In this document: positions 1 to 11,388 of the stretch, one piece after another
How the letters are laid out: each line of letters begins with the position of its first letter
How positions within the stretch are numbered: the first letter of the stretch is position 1
NCBI GenBank assembly: GCA_963930775.1
Contig: OZ005704.1
Span: forward strand, 248,001-312,000
Length of the DNA: 64,000 nucleotides
Direction: 5' to 3'
From: Cliona cf. orientalis
Taxonomy: Eukaryota > Porifera > Demospongiae > Clionaida > Clionaidae
The notes under the pieces: model-generated
Databases searched by the model: none
The model's input: the letters and a program-made list of their open reading frames with translations, nothing else
What the model was told of the DNA's origin: nothing
Program-made: the position numbers and the translations under genes

Positions 1-346
1 GCCATGTGCTCGACTGAATAGGGAAATCCCCCCGAGTGCGAGCTCGCCAAAGAAAGCGAACCGAGAAAATCGCCATATCTCATCGATAGTCCACGATGTC
101 TTCTACGCTAGGTTCGAATTCTGGGTCCCAACAACCTTTCATGCGCGCTAAACATTTTGAAACAGTTTCACAGGAATTACATCATAAGTTTCATCATAGG
201 TTTCATCATCATTTCATCATAATTTCATCATAGCGAGAGCCGAATTCTTTGTTTCTAATTGGGACTCTGGACGTAATGTATAATTGCATACGTATATATA
301 TTAGATGTTCAATGCATAGAGCCAGACTGAACAGTGTTAATAGTTT
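1..346. other. Left-edge intergenic or unresolved sequence
   Basis: No coding region can be supported here. The stretch has short TTTCATCATA-like direct repeats near 185-235 and is AT-rich towards 300. A GGTTCGAATTC word near 110 resembles a tRNA B box, but no acceptor or T-arm pairing is present. It could be the 3' flank or UTR of a gene lying to the left of the window. Confidence 0.4.
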
Positions 347-538
347 ATGGGTAATGGCCCCTCGCAGGATGCAGAGCTGGAGAGCAACCAGCCTCTGGAG
401 AAGGTGAGTATCGATGACATCCTCGAGGCCCAGAGGGTCCAGCAGGAGGAGAGGGAGAAAGAGAAGAAAAAGAGAGTGGATATCTTGAGAGCTCGGGGCA
501 TGAGGCCATTGGATCAGGGGGAGGACACTTGTGCATAG
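347..538 (+). CDS. Small ORF, 63 aa, possible N-myristoylated peptide or 5' exon
   Basis: An ATG (with an in-frame TAG just upstream) opens a 63-codon frame. It begins MGNGPS, which fits the glycine-2/serine-6 pattern of N-myristoylation, and runs into a highly charged helix (residues about 22-50, rich in E, K, R and Q) before a stop. I do not recognise the family. An excellent splice-donor match (GAG AAG then GTGAGT) lies after codon 19, so the real gene may splice there and the remainder may be readthrough. The charged helix downstream of that donor looks protein-like, which argues for a continuous ORF. No other exon could be assigned. Confidence 0.35.
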   Translation: MGNGPSQDAELESNQPLEKVSIDDILEAQRVQQEEREKEKKKRVDILRARGMRPLDQGEDTCA

Positions 539-748
539 CCCCTGTCATTCACCGACTGATTAGTTGATCCTTCCAAATCATGAGTCACTATTCATTCTGT
601 AGCTTCATCGTTATTATTATTTGTTTCAGTCTTGTGTTGTATTACAATTTTTTTTGTTAATGGTACATCCATGATTTTTTGCTATCATGCCATAATTATG
701 CACATAATAATATTATTACATGTATATTATACATGTGAATTTACTTCC

Positions 749-2778
749 ATTACCAACCAACTTTATCAAGATTACTCTTGTCACTGCCATCGCCTATGGC
801 ACCAAAATTACTAATTTTACCAATTTTACCAACTTTACCAAGATTACTAATTTTACCAGTTTTACCAACTTTACCAAGATTACCCTTGTCACTGCCATCC
901 CCTACGACACCAAAATTATTAATTTTACCAAATTACTAATTTTACCAATTTTACCAACTTTACCAACATTACCCTTGTCGCTGCCATCCCCTACGACACC
1001 AAAATTATTAATTTTACCAAATTACTAATTTTACCAATTTTACCAACTTTATCAACATTACCCTTGTCGCTGCCATCGCCTACGGCACCAAAATTACTAA
1101 CTTTACCCTTGTCACTGCCATCGCCTATGGCACCAAGATTACTAATTTTACTAATTTTACCAACATTACCCTTGTTGCTGCCATCGCCTATGGCACATAA
1201 ATTACTAATTTTACCAATTTTACCAAGATTACTAATTTTACCAATTTTACCAACGTTACCAAGATTACCCTTGTCACTGCCATCGTCTACGGCACCAAAA
1301 TTACTAACTTTACCAACTTTACCAAGATTACTAATTTTACCAACTTTACCAAGATTACCCTTGTCGCTGCCATCCCCTACGACACCAAAATTATTAATTT
1401 TACCAAATTACTAATTTTACCAATTTTACCAACTTTACCAACATTACCCTTGTCGCTGCCATCGCCTACGGCACCAAAATTACTAACTTTACCCTTGTCA
1501 CTGCCATCGCCTATGGCACCAAGATTACTAATTTTACTAATTTTACCAACATTACCCTTGTTGCTGCCATCGCCTAGGGCACATAAATTACTAATTTTAC
1601 CAATTTTACCAAGATTACTAATTTTACCAATTTTACCAACGTTACCAAGATTACCCTTGTCACTGCCATCGTCTACGGCACCAAAATTACTAACTTTACC
1701 AACTTTACCAAGATTACTAATTTTACCAACTTTACCAAGATTACCCTTGTCGCTGCCATCGTCTACGGCACCAAAATTACTAATTTTACCAACTTTACCA
1801 AGATTACCCTTGTCACTGCCATCGCCTATGGCACCAAAATTACTAATTTTACCAACTTTACCAAGATTACTAATTTTACCAATTTTACCAACTTTACCAA
1901 GATTACCCTTGTCACTGCCATCGCCTACAGCACCAAAATTACTAATTTTACCAATTTTACCAACTTTACCAAGATTACCCTAGTCACTGCCATCGTCTAC
2001 AGCACCAAAATTACTAATTTTACCAACTTTACCAAGATTACCCTTGTCACTGCCATCGCCTATGGCACCAAGATTACTAATTTTACCAATTTTACCAACT
2101 TTACCAACATTACCCTTGTTGCTGCCATCGCCTATGGCACATAAATTACTAATTTTACCAACTTTACCAAGATTACCCTTGTTGCTGCCATCGTCTACGG
2201 CACCAAAATTACCAACTTTACCAAGATTACTAATTTTATCAATTTTACCAAGATTACCCTTGTTGCTGCCATCGTCTACAGCACCAAAATTACTAATTTT
2301 ACCAACTTTACCAAGATTACCCTTGTCACTGCCATCACCTATGGCACCAAAATTACTAATTTTACCAATTTTACCAACTTTACCAAGATTACTAATTTTA
2401 CCAATTTTACCAATTTTACCAATTTTACCAACTTTACCCTTGTCACTGCCATCGCCTACGGCACCAAAATTATTAATTTTACCAATTTTACCAACTTTAC
2501 CAAGATTACTAATTTTACTAATTTTACCAACTTTACCAACATTACCCTTGTTGCTGCCATCGCCTACGGCACCAAAATTACTAATTTTACCAATTTTACC
2601 AACTTTACCAAGATTACTAATTTTACCAACTTTACCAAGATTACCCTTGTCACTGCCATCGTCTATGGCACCAAAATTACTAATTTTACCAAGGTTACCC
2701 TTGTCACTGCCATCGCCTACGGTACCAAAATTACTAATTTTACCAATTTTACCAACTTTACCAAGATTACCCTTTGCC
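749..2778. repeat. Hierarchical 9-bp satellite array, about 2 kb
   Basis: Nearly the whole stretch parses into 9-bp words such as AATTTTACC, AACTTTACC, AAGATTACC, CTTGTCACT, GCCATCGCC, TATGGCACC and AAAATTACT. These are combined into higher-order units of roughly 63-100 bp. A still larger unit is duplicated: the segment around 1021-1400 recurs almost unchanged at 1407-1790, offset by 386 bp. Because 9 is a multiple of 3, long open frames appear on the + strand (up to 256 codons) reading as (L-P-x)n. They have no domain, no signal of selection and several frame breaks, so I treat the array as non-coding satellite. The function is unknown. Confidence 0.9.
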
Positions 2779-3802
2779 TACTGTACGATCTACAGTCTAG
2801 ATGGCATAGTCTAACATGTTTAAGACCACGGTAGCTGTTTTCATCTGCTCAAGAGCTACATTCTGGTTTTTGTTCCAGCTCCATAGCTCTTTCCGTTGCA
2901 GAGATACACTTTGGCGCGCGCCGCGGTGTGGAGTTAATGATATTCATAACTTTTAATTAATTACGTCACGGTCTATACATTCCAACATGAAACCCATACG
3001 CGTTTTGCTACCCCCTGTCCCAGCTCAATAAATAGCATTTTCCGGTAGGGACTATCGGGGCTAGACGGTGTCAGGGGTACCCCCTCTGGCACCTGCAGCT
3101 GAAAACTGCACATGGTCCTGGGCATATATGGCTTAGGGGTCGCCCAGGTTCCTCCCTCGAATATACCCCCCATCCTGGATAAAGCCTGGTAATCCACCAT
3201 AGGCTGACTTCGGTCCCCTATGGCTGTGACACAGAAGCCTAACTGGCTGCAGTAATGTCTGCAGTGTACCCTGACCAGCGTTCCAGCCTAGAGCTCGGAA
3301 GGTCGACGGGAGGATGGGGTTCCAATTTTTTTCCATAAATGTGTCCCTCATTGTATAATTATGCCATTTCTAGAATACTATGTTTAATATCACGATCATG
3401 GTTAGCAGTACTAGTATAATATACAACTATAGAGAGAGTACATTTACGTATGATCTACGCACAAACAATATCCTGCTTGCCTATTAGCGCAGTGCACAAT
3501 AACTATTGTGATATTATACAGTATGTATATAGTATGTTTAATGTATAGTATAATGAACATAAAATTTAATAATCTACAGCAGATTGACAGAAATATTTTA
3601 AGTAACATACCATAATATTATCAAATATTATGTATTATCATCTCAGGTAGGAAGGGAGGGCATAATATTATTATTATTTTAATATGGCTTTGTATTACCA
3701 TAATATTGTGTATAAGTGATTCTATAAAAGATGAAGTGGATTAAAAAGCTCGAGATGAAACTGCCTATTACATCACAAAAACACTAGACTCTAATAATTT
3801 CG
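2779..3802. other. Intergenic region between satellite and trehalase 3' end
   Basis: No supportable gene. A GC-rich patch (GGCGCGCGCCGCGG) near 2913 is followed by an ordinary mixed stretch to 3340 and very AT-rich DNA from 3340 to 3790, with ATAATATTATT motifs. The short minus-strand open frames at 2973-3351 have no recognisable features. Confidence 0.5.
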
Positions 3803-6800
3803 CTATACATCCCAGCTGCTATCGCTGAAGTCATCAGCGTACTCATTACTATAAACTGTCGGAGAAGTTCTGTCTCTCTCTCTTCCTGCTGTCCCCGAGC
3901 CCCCTCCCCCTGCGGCTATGAGGTGTTCGTTTCTCACCCTCGCCCAGTACCGCGTCTCTCCCGATCTGTAGCACCATACACACCACAACACACACGGGAT
4001 CGCTATGGCAACAATAACGACCAGGAGCACGACTGCTGCTACCCATCCTAATGAGCGTCGCTGAGGGAGTGTGCTTGTGGGGGGAGGAGGGGTGACGGTG
4101 GGAAGGGTGGAGGTAGTGATGGATATCAATGGCCTAGTGGGCGCAGGGGTCGAAGGTGAGGAAGGGGGTGTGGTTGTCGTTGATGTTGAGGTATTATCGG
4201 AAGTGGGCGGAGATGATGTTGCATTTGGATAGAGGGAGAGAAAGTCAAGAATAACACTGTTTGTCCAACCAAAACCACTCTGAAGAGAGAGAGAGAGAGA
4301 GAGAAACATTTCAAATCATGCTACAACTTTGTTGTCTATCCGAGTTATATACCTGTGTCGTGTACTCTCCACCAGTTCCTGGCTCTCCCGACTCTCTGCA
4401 GTCATACTGTCAGATGGAGAAAATATTACACATATCATGATAGCAACAGAGGCCATAATATATCCCTCAGGAAGTACATTAATAACTTCACCGTGCCAGG
4501 CACAGCACCAAACATGAAGGCCATAATTACTTATTAACCGTAATTTTATAACCTCACTTTCTCAAACATGGTATTGTATTTCCGCCATCCTTCGTAAGTC
4601 GAGTTTAGCCACATAACAGCAATGGACCTCGCCGCCCCCCTCAGCTCCGTATCACTGGAGTTGACCCACGCCAGGACAGGGAACCACTGCAGGGGGGCCC
4701 ACGCATTGGGAAAATCCCACTGCTGAGCTGAGGTCCTGTCCAGAGAGGTTGGGATGCCGCCAGTGTAGCCCAGAAGGCCTTGAGTTTGGAGGTAGCTGAG
4801 AGTAGCTTTTTGTTGAGAGAGGTGTAGCTGGGTGCTTGAACTATTGGGGTAGGTGCAGTTCCAGAGGAGAGGGACAAGAGAGGAAGCGTAGAAGCCTTCA
4901 AGGTGGGCCATGCGATCAACGTCCATGTCTCGCCACAAACCAGAGCTCTCGTTCCAGAAGAGCTTATCGAAGGATGCTTGTCTTTGAAGGAGAGTATTTT
5001 CAAAAAGATCCGCCATTGTGTCATTACCTTTGGTGAGAAAAAAGGAAAGATAGTAAAATTGAAATTATACGTCCTATAATTGGAGTTAGTTATAAGCAGA
5101 TGCATAACTCACCAATGAGTCGGTAGAATTTCGCTAGAGTTGCTTCATTTTGGCAGATGATGGCATTGAGGTCAACTGGTATTATCCCCAGCGTCCGGAT
5201 GGAACTCAGAGAGTCAGTGAGGAGCCATCTTGAGCTGAAGTCCCACCCACTCTCGGCCCCGGCAGCAAGGTCAGAGTACAGCAAATCTGTATCATCTACA
5301 TATAAGATGATTCTATTACCACATCAATACTATGGATAGACAGAATTCCATCAAAGTATGCCACTTAGATTACATAATAATAATTATGGCAATGAACAGA
5401 GAAGGATCATACAACTGACTGAGCCATGCATCTAACTCATAATTACTCTCGCTCGTACGGTGAAAATTTTGGGGAGCCAAGGGATGGGGGGATAATCTAC
5501 TTACTTGAGTTGCTGGCAGTGTTGAGGTCCTCCCTGTATGACTCCGGCCGTGGGACGTCCAACTCAGGGCCATACCGGACATAGTCATCCACAACATAAG
5601 TCACCGTCCGATTCTCAATCCAGAATTCATATTCCGTGAACAGTGCTGGGAGGATGGACTCAAGAAGATCTATGTCTCCGGTGGTGGTCACGTAGACGTC
5701 TACCGTCTGAGTCAGCAGGGGCGGCTGGGAGCGATGGGTGTAGTAGACACGCCCCCCATTCGGAACGAACCCATACCTACATATTTACAAAATTTGAGAC
5801 TTGCCATGAAACCGCATTACACAGTCGATTGAGGTAGACCCTTATATAGTTGACTCAAAATTAGATGGAAGTAGTCTCATAATAACTTAGTATTGCTAGA
5901 GCCAGATTCATGTGAGTCTGAGAGTGGCGCCATAGAAATTTAAAGTGAATCAGCCTTGTTGGCCAATAATACAAACCACCATAGTATGATGTAATGGGAA
6001 AGTTTGCTCTATCCAAGCTTAGAAGAAATGCTACATGTACACTCACTCACTCAAATAAACTGTTTGTGTATCAAATTCCAAAGCAAAGTGCACTCGTTAT
6101 CTCATTCCCAGTACATTGATACATATAGGGTCAAAACTCGATCAACCACGCACAATATCCACCAGACCCAAGGGTATGCCCTGAATTGACCAGACTACTG
6201 ACTGCGATTGTGTGTGTGCAGGTGTAGGCCAAACTGGGATGAATAAAACAACTGTCATTAACCATTCAAAACACTAATCAGCCACATCACTTGCTACAAG
6301 AGCGGCACTGCATATGTGGGAGTCAATTGGAGGTCGTTCCTAAAATAGCCATCAGCTCAGCTAAAATAGCATTTGCAGCCTCTATTCGTAGGCGGTCCAA
6401 TACTTTGAAGTAGATACGATAATGACTGGCTGAGAGTAATGGCTACTCACCGCTCTACCATGGAGACCATGTTCAGGATCATGTTCTTAGCCGTTTCAGT
6501 CATGTTGCAAAGCAACAAGCCTCGCACAATCCAGTAGGAATCCCTGCAACAATGGACAGAGAGACATCTCACAATGGAGAGAGAGAGAGTAGGAAGGGAC
6601 AGAGAGAGAGAGAGAGAAGGGAGGGGGGAGGACTTCTTGCCGAGTAGAACCTCCATAATTATATGTTGTAGTTGTTGACTTACCAGTAGTAGAACTCCCT
6701 GAATCTTCCCCCTGGCACTATGAATGGATGCGGAACCGGAATCAGAGAATGACGATCTGGAAATTCAGACACTGACTGATTCACCTGCGTTTATCAACAT

Positions 6801-7822
6801 AACAAAAAGGAAGTGAAAAGTTCGCAACATAAAAATATCAGCACTCCTCCCCCCCCTTCCCCCACAAACTCTACCTGTCGTCCTAGTTCCCTCCATATTG
6901 CATTCAACTGAACTGCCCACTCCTGAAACGCTGAACTCTCAATAGTATCAATGAAGCTCGGCCTATAGTAGGAATATCATGACAGTACAGAGGTATTGAA
7001 GGCAGATTGATTATATAGGAGGGTTGGCCCCGCATACACGAACGTACACACGCACCCACGTGGTGAACTGTAAAATTATTATAAGCTACGCCTCCCACTC
7101 AGGGTAAATAATATTGTATACTAAAGTGCTCCAGCAATCAATCGAAGGAAATGGGTCGCTTCCTCACATTTTGAGTACAGGGGTCAAAAGGGTGAAAAAA
7201 GGTACATAATCATAAATATTAACACCACAATGTGTGGATCATACCCTCTACTCATAATAGAGTATATAGAGGCAATATAATCTATGGTAGAGGTAACAAT
7301 GATAATAGAGTAGAAGGCATGATCCACATTGTGATGTGAATTTGCGCTGACCTTGGAGTCCAGTCTGTGGGTATCCATGGTTCAACATCAGAGCCAGCAG
7401 CTGTCGTCCAATTCAACACAAATTCTCTCAAGTCAGAGCTAGATACGTTCACTGGTAGCCTGGAAAAAGCGTCTAGCACTTCACTGACGTCAGCGACCAG
7501 GGGACGATCCACGTACTCCTTGGAGTCATTGAATATGCCAGCTCTCTGTACAGCATCAAGAAGGTCACCATAGCAGTAGATTGGACTGAGAAAGAAACGA
7601 TGGAGATAAGATAGGTTTAATTAAAAATTATGCTCATACAAATTTAATATAGGAGTAGTCTAAAATAATTATACCTTACATAAATTCGCGTCACAAAAAA
7701 ACCATCGTATTTGCGTACCTATCACAAGGCGCATATCTGCTTTGAGCTTGCCCCGCCCGTAACCGCGTGAAGTATAATACCAGAGATACCAAAAGCAATC
7801 TGTTCGCTATCGACACTAACAT
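3803..7822 (-). CDS. TREH: Trehalase (GH37), membrane-anchored
   Basis: Multi-exon gene for alpha,alpha-trehalase, which hydrolyses trehalose to two glucoses outside the cell. The ATG at 7822 opens a hydrophobic signal peptide ([18 protein letters not shown]), followed by RYAPCD and, in the next exon, the PIYCYGDLL start typical of the family. Trehalase signature 1 is present ([15 protein letters not shown], about 6700), as are the [13 protein letters not shown] block with the catalytic-acid Asp (about 5230) and signature 2 ([10 protein letters not shown], about 4710). The glycine-rich GGEY...GFGWTN segment is split over the last two exons (about 4360 and 4270). After the catalytic domain comes a Thr/Ser/Pro-rich mucin-like stalk, a transmembrane helix ([20 protein letters not shown]) and a short cytosolic tail ending SSWDV. 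The vertebrate enzyme is GPI-anchored; a true TM anchor here is inferred from the helix plus basic tail. It lies divergent from Siva. Confidence 0.92.
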
Positions 7823-8012
7823 TGTTCCCAGATCGACTCACAGCCTGCAAATTTATCACATGGGCGGGGCATCTTTCGCAAATTAATATCGTAGATAAGG
7901 TGTTAATAGCTTATAGCCAATAAGTGCTGATTCAGCAAACACATAAGCGCGGGAAAAGAAGCGCGGGCGTGGCGGGACCGCAGATAAACTGAAAGCTGTG
8001 AAAAGGTCAAAG
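7823..8012. promoter_or_regulatory. Shared 190-bp promoter region, trehalase / Siva
   Basis: The two start codons are 190 bp apart on opposite strands, so both promoters must lie in or overlap this gap. It is GC-richer than the surroundings and contains GGGCGGGGC near 7862 and GCGCGGG words near 7950. No TATA box stands out. The regulatory role is inferred from spacing only. Confidence 0.4.
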
Positions 8013-8620
8013 ATGCCGAAGAGAAAAAATCCGTTTGGTGACACTGCCCCGATCCAGTTGAAGACGCATGTTGGATTCAAGCAAGCTGCTACGGAAAAGG
8101 AGAAACAAGAAGTCTATGGTGAGCGCGGATGCTAAGAAAACAACCGAGCATTCTATTTAATGCGCATCTTTCTTTACAGAGAAGACTGTGGCAATTCTGT
8201 TTCAAGGCGCAAACCCTCATCTGAAGACGATACCTGGCGTATTCACTACTAACGGAGCGACAAATGGACACTCCAACGGATACCACAATCACAGCAACGT
8301 ACACGGTGTGCATATGAACGGAGACTCCAAAACGTCAAACAGTCTAAAAGTTGAAAAGTGCGTCAGTTGTAGCAAGAGCCCGACGATTCAGCACCTTTTG
8401 TGTAGCCACTGCCATAGACAGGTGTGCAGTGAGCCCTGCCTACGACTGTGCTACCACTGTAACCAACCTTACTGCCACTATTGCAGCGTTTTGAGGTGAG
8501 AGATGGCATGAAAGTTATTAGAGGTGTAATTTTACTGAATATGATTCTTTCTTCTTTATTTCCAGCTATGAGGGTGAAATCAGAGCACTGTGCTTCGATT
8601 GCCTTCCAGTCAACTCCTAA
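8013..8620 (+). CDS. SIVA1: Apoptosis regulatory protein Siva
   Basis: Three exons (8013-8118, 8180-8495, 8566-8620) give a 158-residue protein; human SIVA1 is 175. The N-terminus MPKRKNPFGDTAPIQLKTHV matches the conserved Siva start, and the first splice joins VY-EKTVAILFQGA, equivalent to the family VFEKTKRLLFLGA helix. The middle (about residues 55-95) is a low-complexity Asn/His/Gly linker. The C-terminal half carries a cysteine-rich, RING/B-box-like zinc module (CVSC, CSHC, CEPC-like, CYHC and CHYC pairs). The last exon ends YEGEIRALCFDCLPVNS, matching the family ending MYEKVLCTSC. In vertebrates Siva binds TNF-receptor family tails and modulates apoptosis and p53; that role here is by family only. 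The splice phases agree at both junctions. Confidence 0.9.
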
Positions 8621-8952
8621 CTATCGCCTACAATACAGCAATAACACTGTTCATTTGTTAATCTGTCCAGACCCTTCACCCCCGTCTACACGTACAATCA
8701 TGTGACATTGTTGTACCCTAGTACCGTGTGCAGGCCTCACTTTAATATTATCACCAAGACTGTCTTGTGATGTAAAAATACATGTATAAACAATAGGTTG
8801 TATATATCAAATAATAATGGTGGTGAATTTTTAAATTTTAACACAAATCTTGTATTTAGAAATGCCAAAACTGATTATAGTAGTTTGGAAGCAATAAGTA
8901 AGTAAACTTGATTGGTCAAAATCCCCCTTCAAACTCGCTCAAATACAGCCAC
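8621..8952. other. Convergent 3' gap, Siva / DPF
   Basis: The 332-bp gap between two converging stop codons. It is AT-rich and probably holds both 3' UTRs. A TCATGTGAC word sits at 8698. Nothing else is seen. Confidence 0.5.
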
Positions 8953-11195
8953 TCATGGTCTATAGCACATACCACAGCTCCAATTTCCTGCAAAAGTGAA
9001 AGTGTGTGTGTGGAATACTGGTGCTTAATTCAGTTATGGTGCATGGTCACAAAGGGTTTTTGAGCCATGGACTATAATATTAAATTACTGATCTACAAAA
9101 CACAGTAAACAGGTATTTTGGGTGGGGTTGTGTTTTTGCTGACCTTCTGGTGGTTCCTTGAGCGGTGGTTTGAGGCAGTACATGTGGTAGCCACGGTCAC
9201 AGTCGTCACAGAACAACAGCTGGTCATCATTCTCTGAGGTACCACAGAAATGGCAGGACTTGCACTCAATGCACTGCCAGCGATAGGTGCGAACAATCTG
9301 AGCCAAAGACTCAGAAAATTGCATACAAGATGGATGAGCTGAGAAGAGGAGAGAGAGACTCTGATCAACTGCAGTTGCAGACGGCAAGTTTTAAATTATT
9401 GCTAACCTGAGCGTCCACAGTTAGCGCAGGAGACCATCTTCTCTGGCTGCTTGGTCTTATTATTCATGTGGTCCTCTCCAAGACAGAAGTCACAGTACGG
9501 ATTCCGCTTGGCGTCTTCCTTCCCGATGAGATTAGGAGGAGGGGGAAGGGGTACGGGGATACGAGCCTCGCTGGACGAGCGGGAGAGAGGGGGCGTGGCA
9601 GGTGTCCCCCCTCGGGAGGAGGTCGGCTGGCCGCCGTGGTATTGCGTGCGGTGGGCCTTTAGAGAAGCAGCTGTCTTGTAGCGACGATTACAAGCTAGAG
9701 AGGAAACAAGAAGGAATATCACATCATGATGCGAAACTAAATATAGGAAACTAGTAGAATTATACAGTATAGCCGGAAATATTGGCGGGAATTAAATTTG
9801 GCGGTTGAGCCCAAAATTGCTATTGCAAGAATATTAGTGGATTTAAATTTGGCAGTTCGGTACAGGATCACCATACATATATATTATATGCGAGTAGGAA
9901 ATTTTGGCGGATTTTAATTTGGTAGTTGTAGACTGCCAAATTTTCCGGCTATACGGTATAGCATTGCATGGTACAGCAGATTACAACTCAAACTTTAAAT
10001 CTAGCATAGGTACGAGGCACATGATCCTTATGAGAGTATAATAGCAAATTTGAGGTTGTTATATTATCCATTTTCCTCACCAGTGCAGAGGAATGGTTTG
10101 TCACTGGCTGCTGCGTCACTGGATCGTGTGGACCTAGTCGGAGCGACTCCGCTGCTCTTGGTGGACTTGGGTGGTGGTCGACGCTTCTTCTTTCTCTTCT
10201 CCTCCTCAGAGTCGTAGTCGTCAAGGTCATAGTCCGCGTCAGGGGACTCCTCCTCTTCGTTAAGCTCACTACTGGCAGGGGACTCCAGGGGAACACGAGG
10301 AACCACTGGAAGAATGATCCCTACAAAAAACAAAATTACCATAGATCTGGAAATTTTCGTGTAAAGAAACTTTCGTATGATAAATTTTCGTATAAAAAAA
10401 ATTTCGTAGGAAACAATCCCTTACAGCATTAGTATTAATAGTGCATGCTAATTTTTGTAAGATTAATTTTCATAGCCACCATCGACTACGAAAATATTTT
10501 TACAACGAAAATTTCCAGATTTACTGTATTGGGATATAAATACTATGAGAGAAGAGGGAGAGCAAGATAGATAAGCTAAGCTTAGAGGTTGAAAATATTC
10601 TGAACTATTGACTCACCATCTGCAGCAGGGTCCTTGGATCTGACCATCCCAGCAAGTCGTGAACTCCTCTTTGTCAAAACTCCTCCCTCCACAGTCTGGA
10701 TGAGTCCCCCAGCTGGGGAAGCCCCTCTCGTTACAGCAGCCGGCTCCAGTAATGTATCTGAACAAAAATCATCAATATCACCATCAATAAGTTAAAAATA
10801 TTTCATCACTAATTTAGTATCTTAATATCTGTACCTTTCTTTGTCAGTACTGCCGGTTTAGACTCCTGCCTCCATCTGTACGGGGGGTAGGAGTAAATTT
10901 GAGCAGGGAGGACCCCCCGACGCCGCTCCAATCTAGAGCGAAGCAGGTGGCTGTTGGATTGAGCTATGCCAGTCTGCGCGTCCACGTAAGGGAGCCGACT
11001 TTTACGATCCTTCAGCAGCTGGGAGTTATAGTGCACAACGTTCTCCACCGCCTCGCGATAAAAGGTGCTAAAAAAATTACATCAGATCATGTTTTCACAA
11101 AATTATACGCCACTAGCTGATTATCCATACCTGGTGAGCCATTTTCCTGCGTCCGCAAGGACAGTGCTACCTGTATTAGTGGTTGTAGATGTCAT
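8953..11195 (-). CDS. DPF: DPF/Requiem-type double PHD finger protein (BAF45 family)
   Basis: Chromatin reader of the d4 family, normally a subunit of BAF/SWI-SNF. The ATG at 11195 gives [19 protein letters not shown]; exon 2 supplies the Requiem N-terminal domain ([43 protein letters not shown], about 10850-11065). A basic/acidic linker follows (about 10090-10320). A C2H2 finger is split across an intron ([20 protein letters not shown]...H, Cys pair at about 10085 and 9690). Tandem PHD fingers follow: PHD1 with CDFCLGED and CANCGRSG (about 9410-9510), [15 protein letters not shown], then PHD2 with [15 protein letters not shown] (about 9180-9235). The last exon finishes PHD2 as [10 protein letters not shown] and stop. 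The family order (Requiem-N, C2H2, PHD1-PHD2) is complete. Two MITEs sit in its introns. It cannot be assigned to DPF1, 2 or 3, as expected for an unduplicated lineage. Confidence 0.92.
9765..9956. mobile_element. MITE family A, copy 1 (in DPF intron)
   Basis: About 192 bp bounded by inverted termini CAGTATAGCCGGAAA (left) and TTTTCCGGCTATACGG (right), with TA on both sides. The interior repeats GGCGG/ATTTAAATTTGGC words. A second copy sits at 12434-12632. The TA duplication suggests a Tc1/mariner-type non-autonomous element. Confidence 0.8.
10339..10526. mobile_element. MITE family B, copy 1 (in DPF intron)
   Basis: About 188 bp with imperfect 24-bp inverted ends whose core is ATCTGGAAATTTTCGT at the left and ACGAAAATTTCCAGAT at the right, flanked by TA. 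The interior is rich in TTTCGTA words. A diverged relative is at 13404-13573. Confidence 0.7.
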
Positions 11196-11388
11196 CTCGA
11201 GACTTCCTCGTCAACTCTTGATCTTCGCAGCTAGTCCATAAGCCATGCGTACACATTACACATTGTGGTCAGTTTGATATTATGCGCGCCAATTACTGAA
11301 TTCGTATAAATGGAAAAATCACAATTAGAAATCAATAATGCATGATTATTTTTCTCTTCCAGTTTCAGTTGATGATAGTTTATGGCGA

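Noticed and set aside
100..130. GGTTCGAATTC resembling a tRNA B box
   Set aside because: No T-arm or acceptor pairing and no A box at the right distance.
720..2814. Long + strand open frames of 102-256 codons rich in Leu-Pro
   Set aside because: They come from a 9-bp satellite whose length is divisible by three; they break at several points and have no domain.
2973..3351. Two overlapping minus-strand frames of 72-75 codons
   Set aside because: No recognisable family, no splice partners and mutually incompatible frames.
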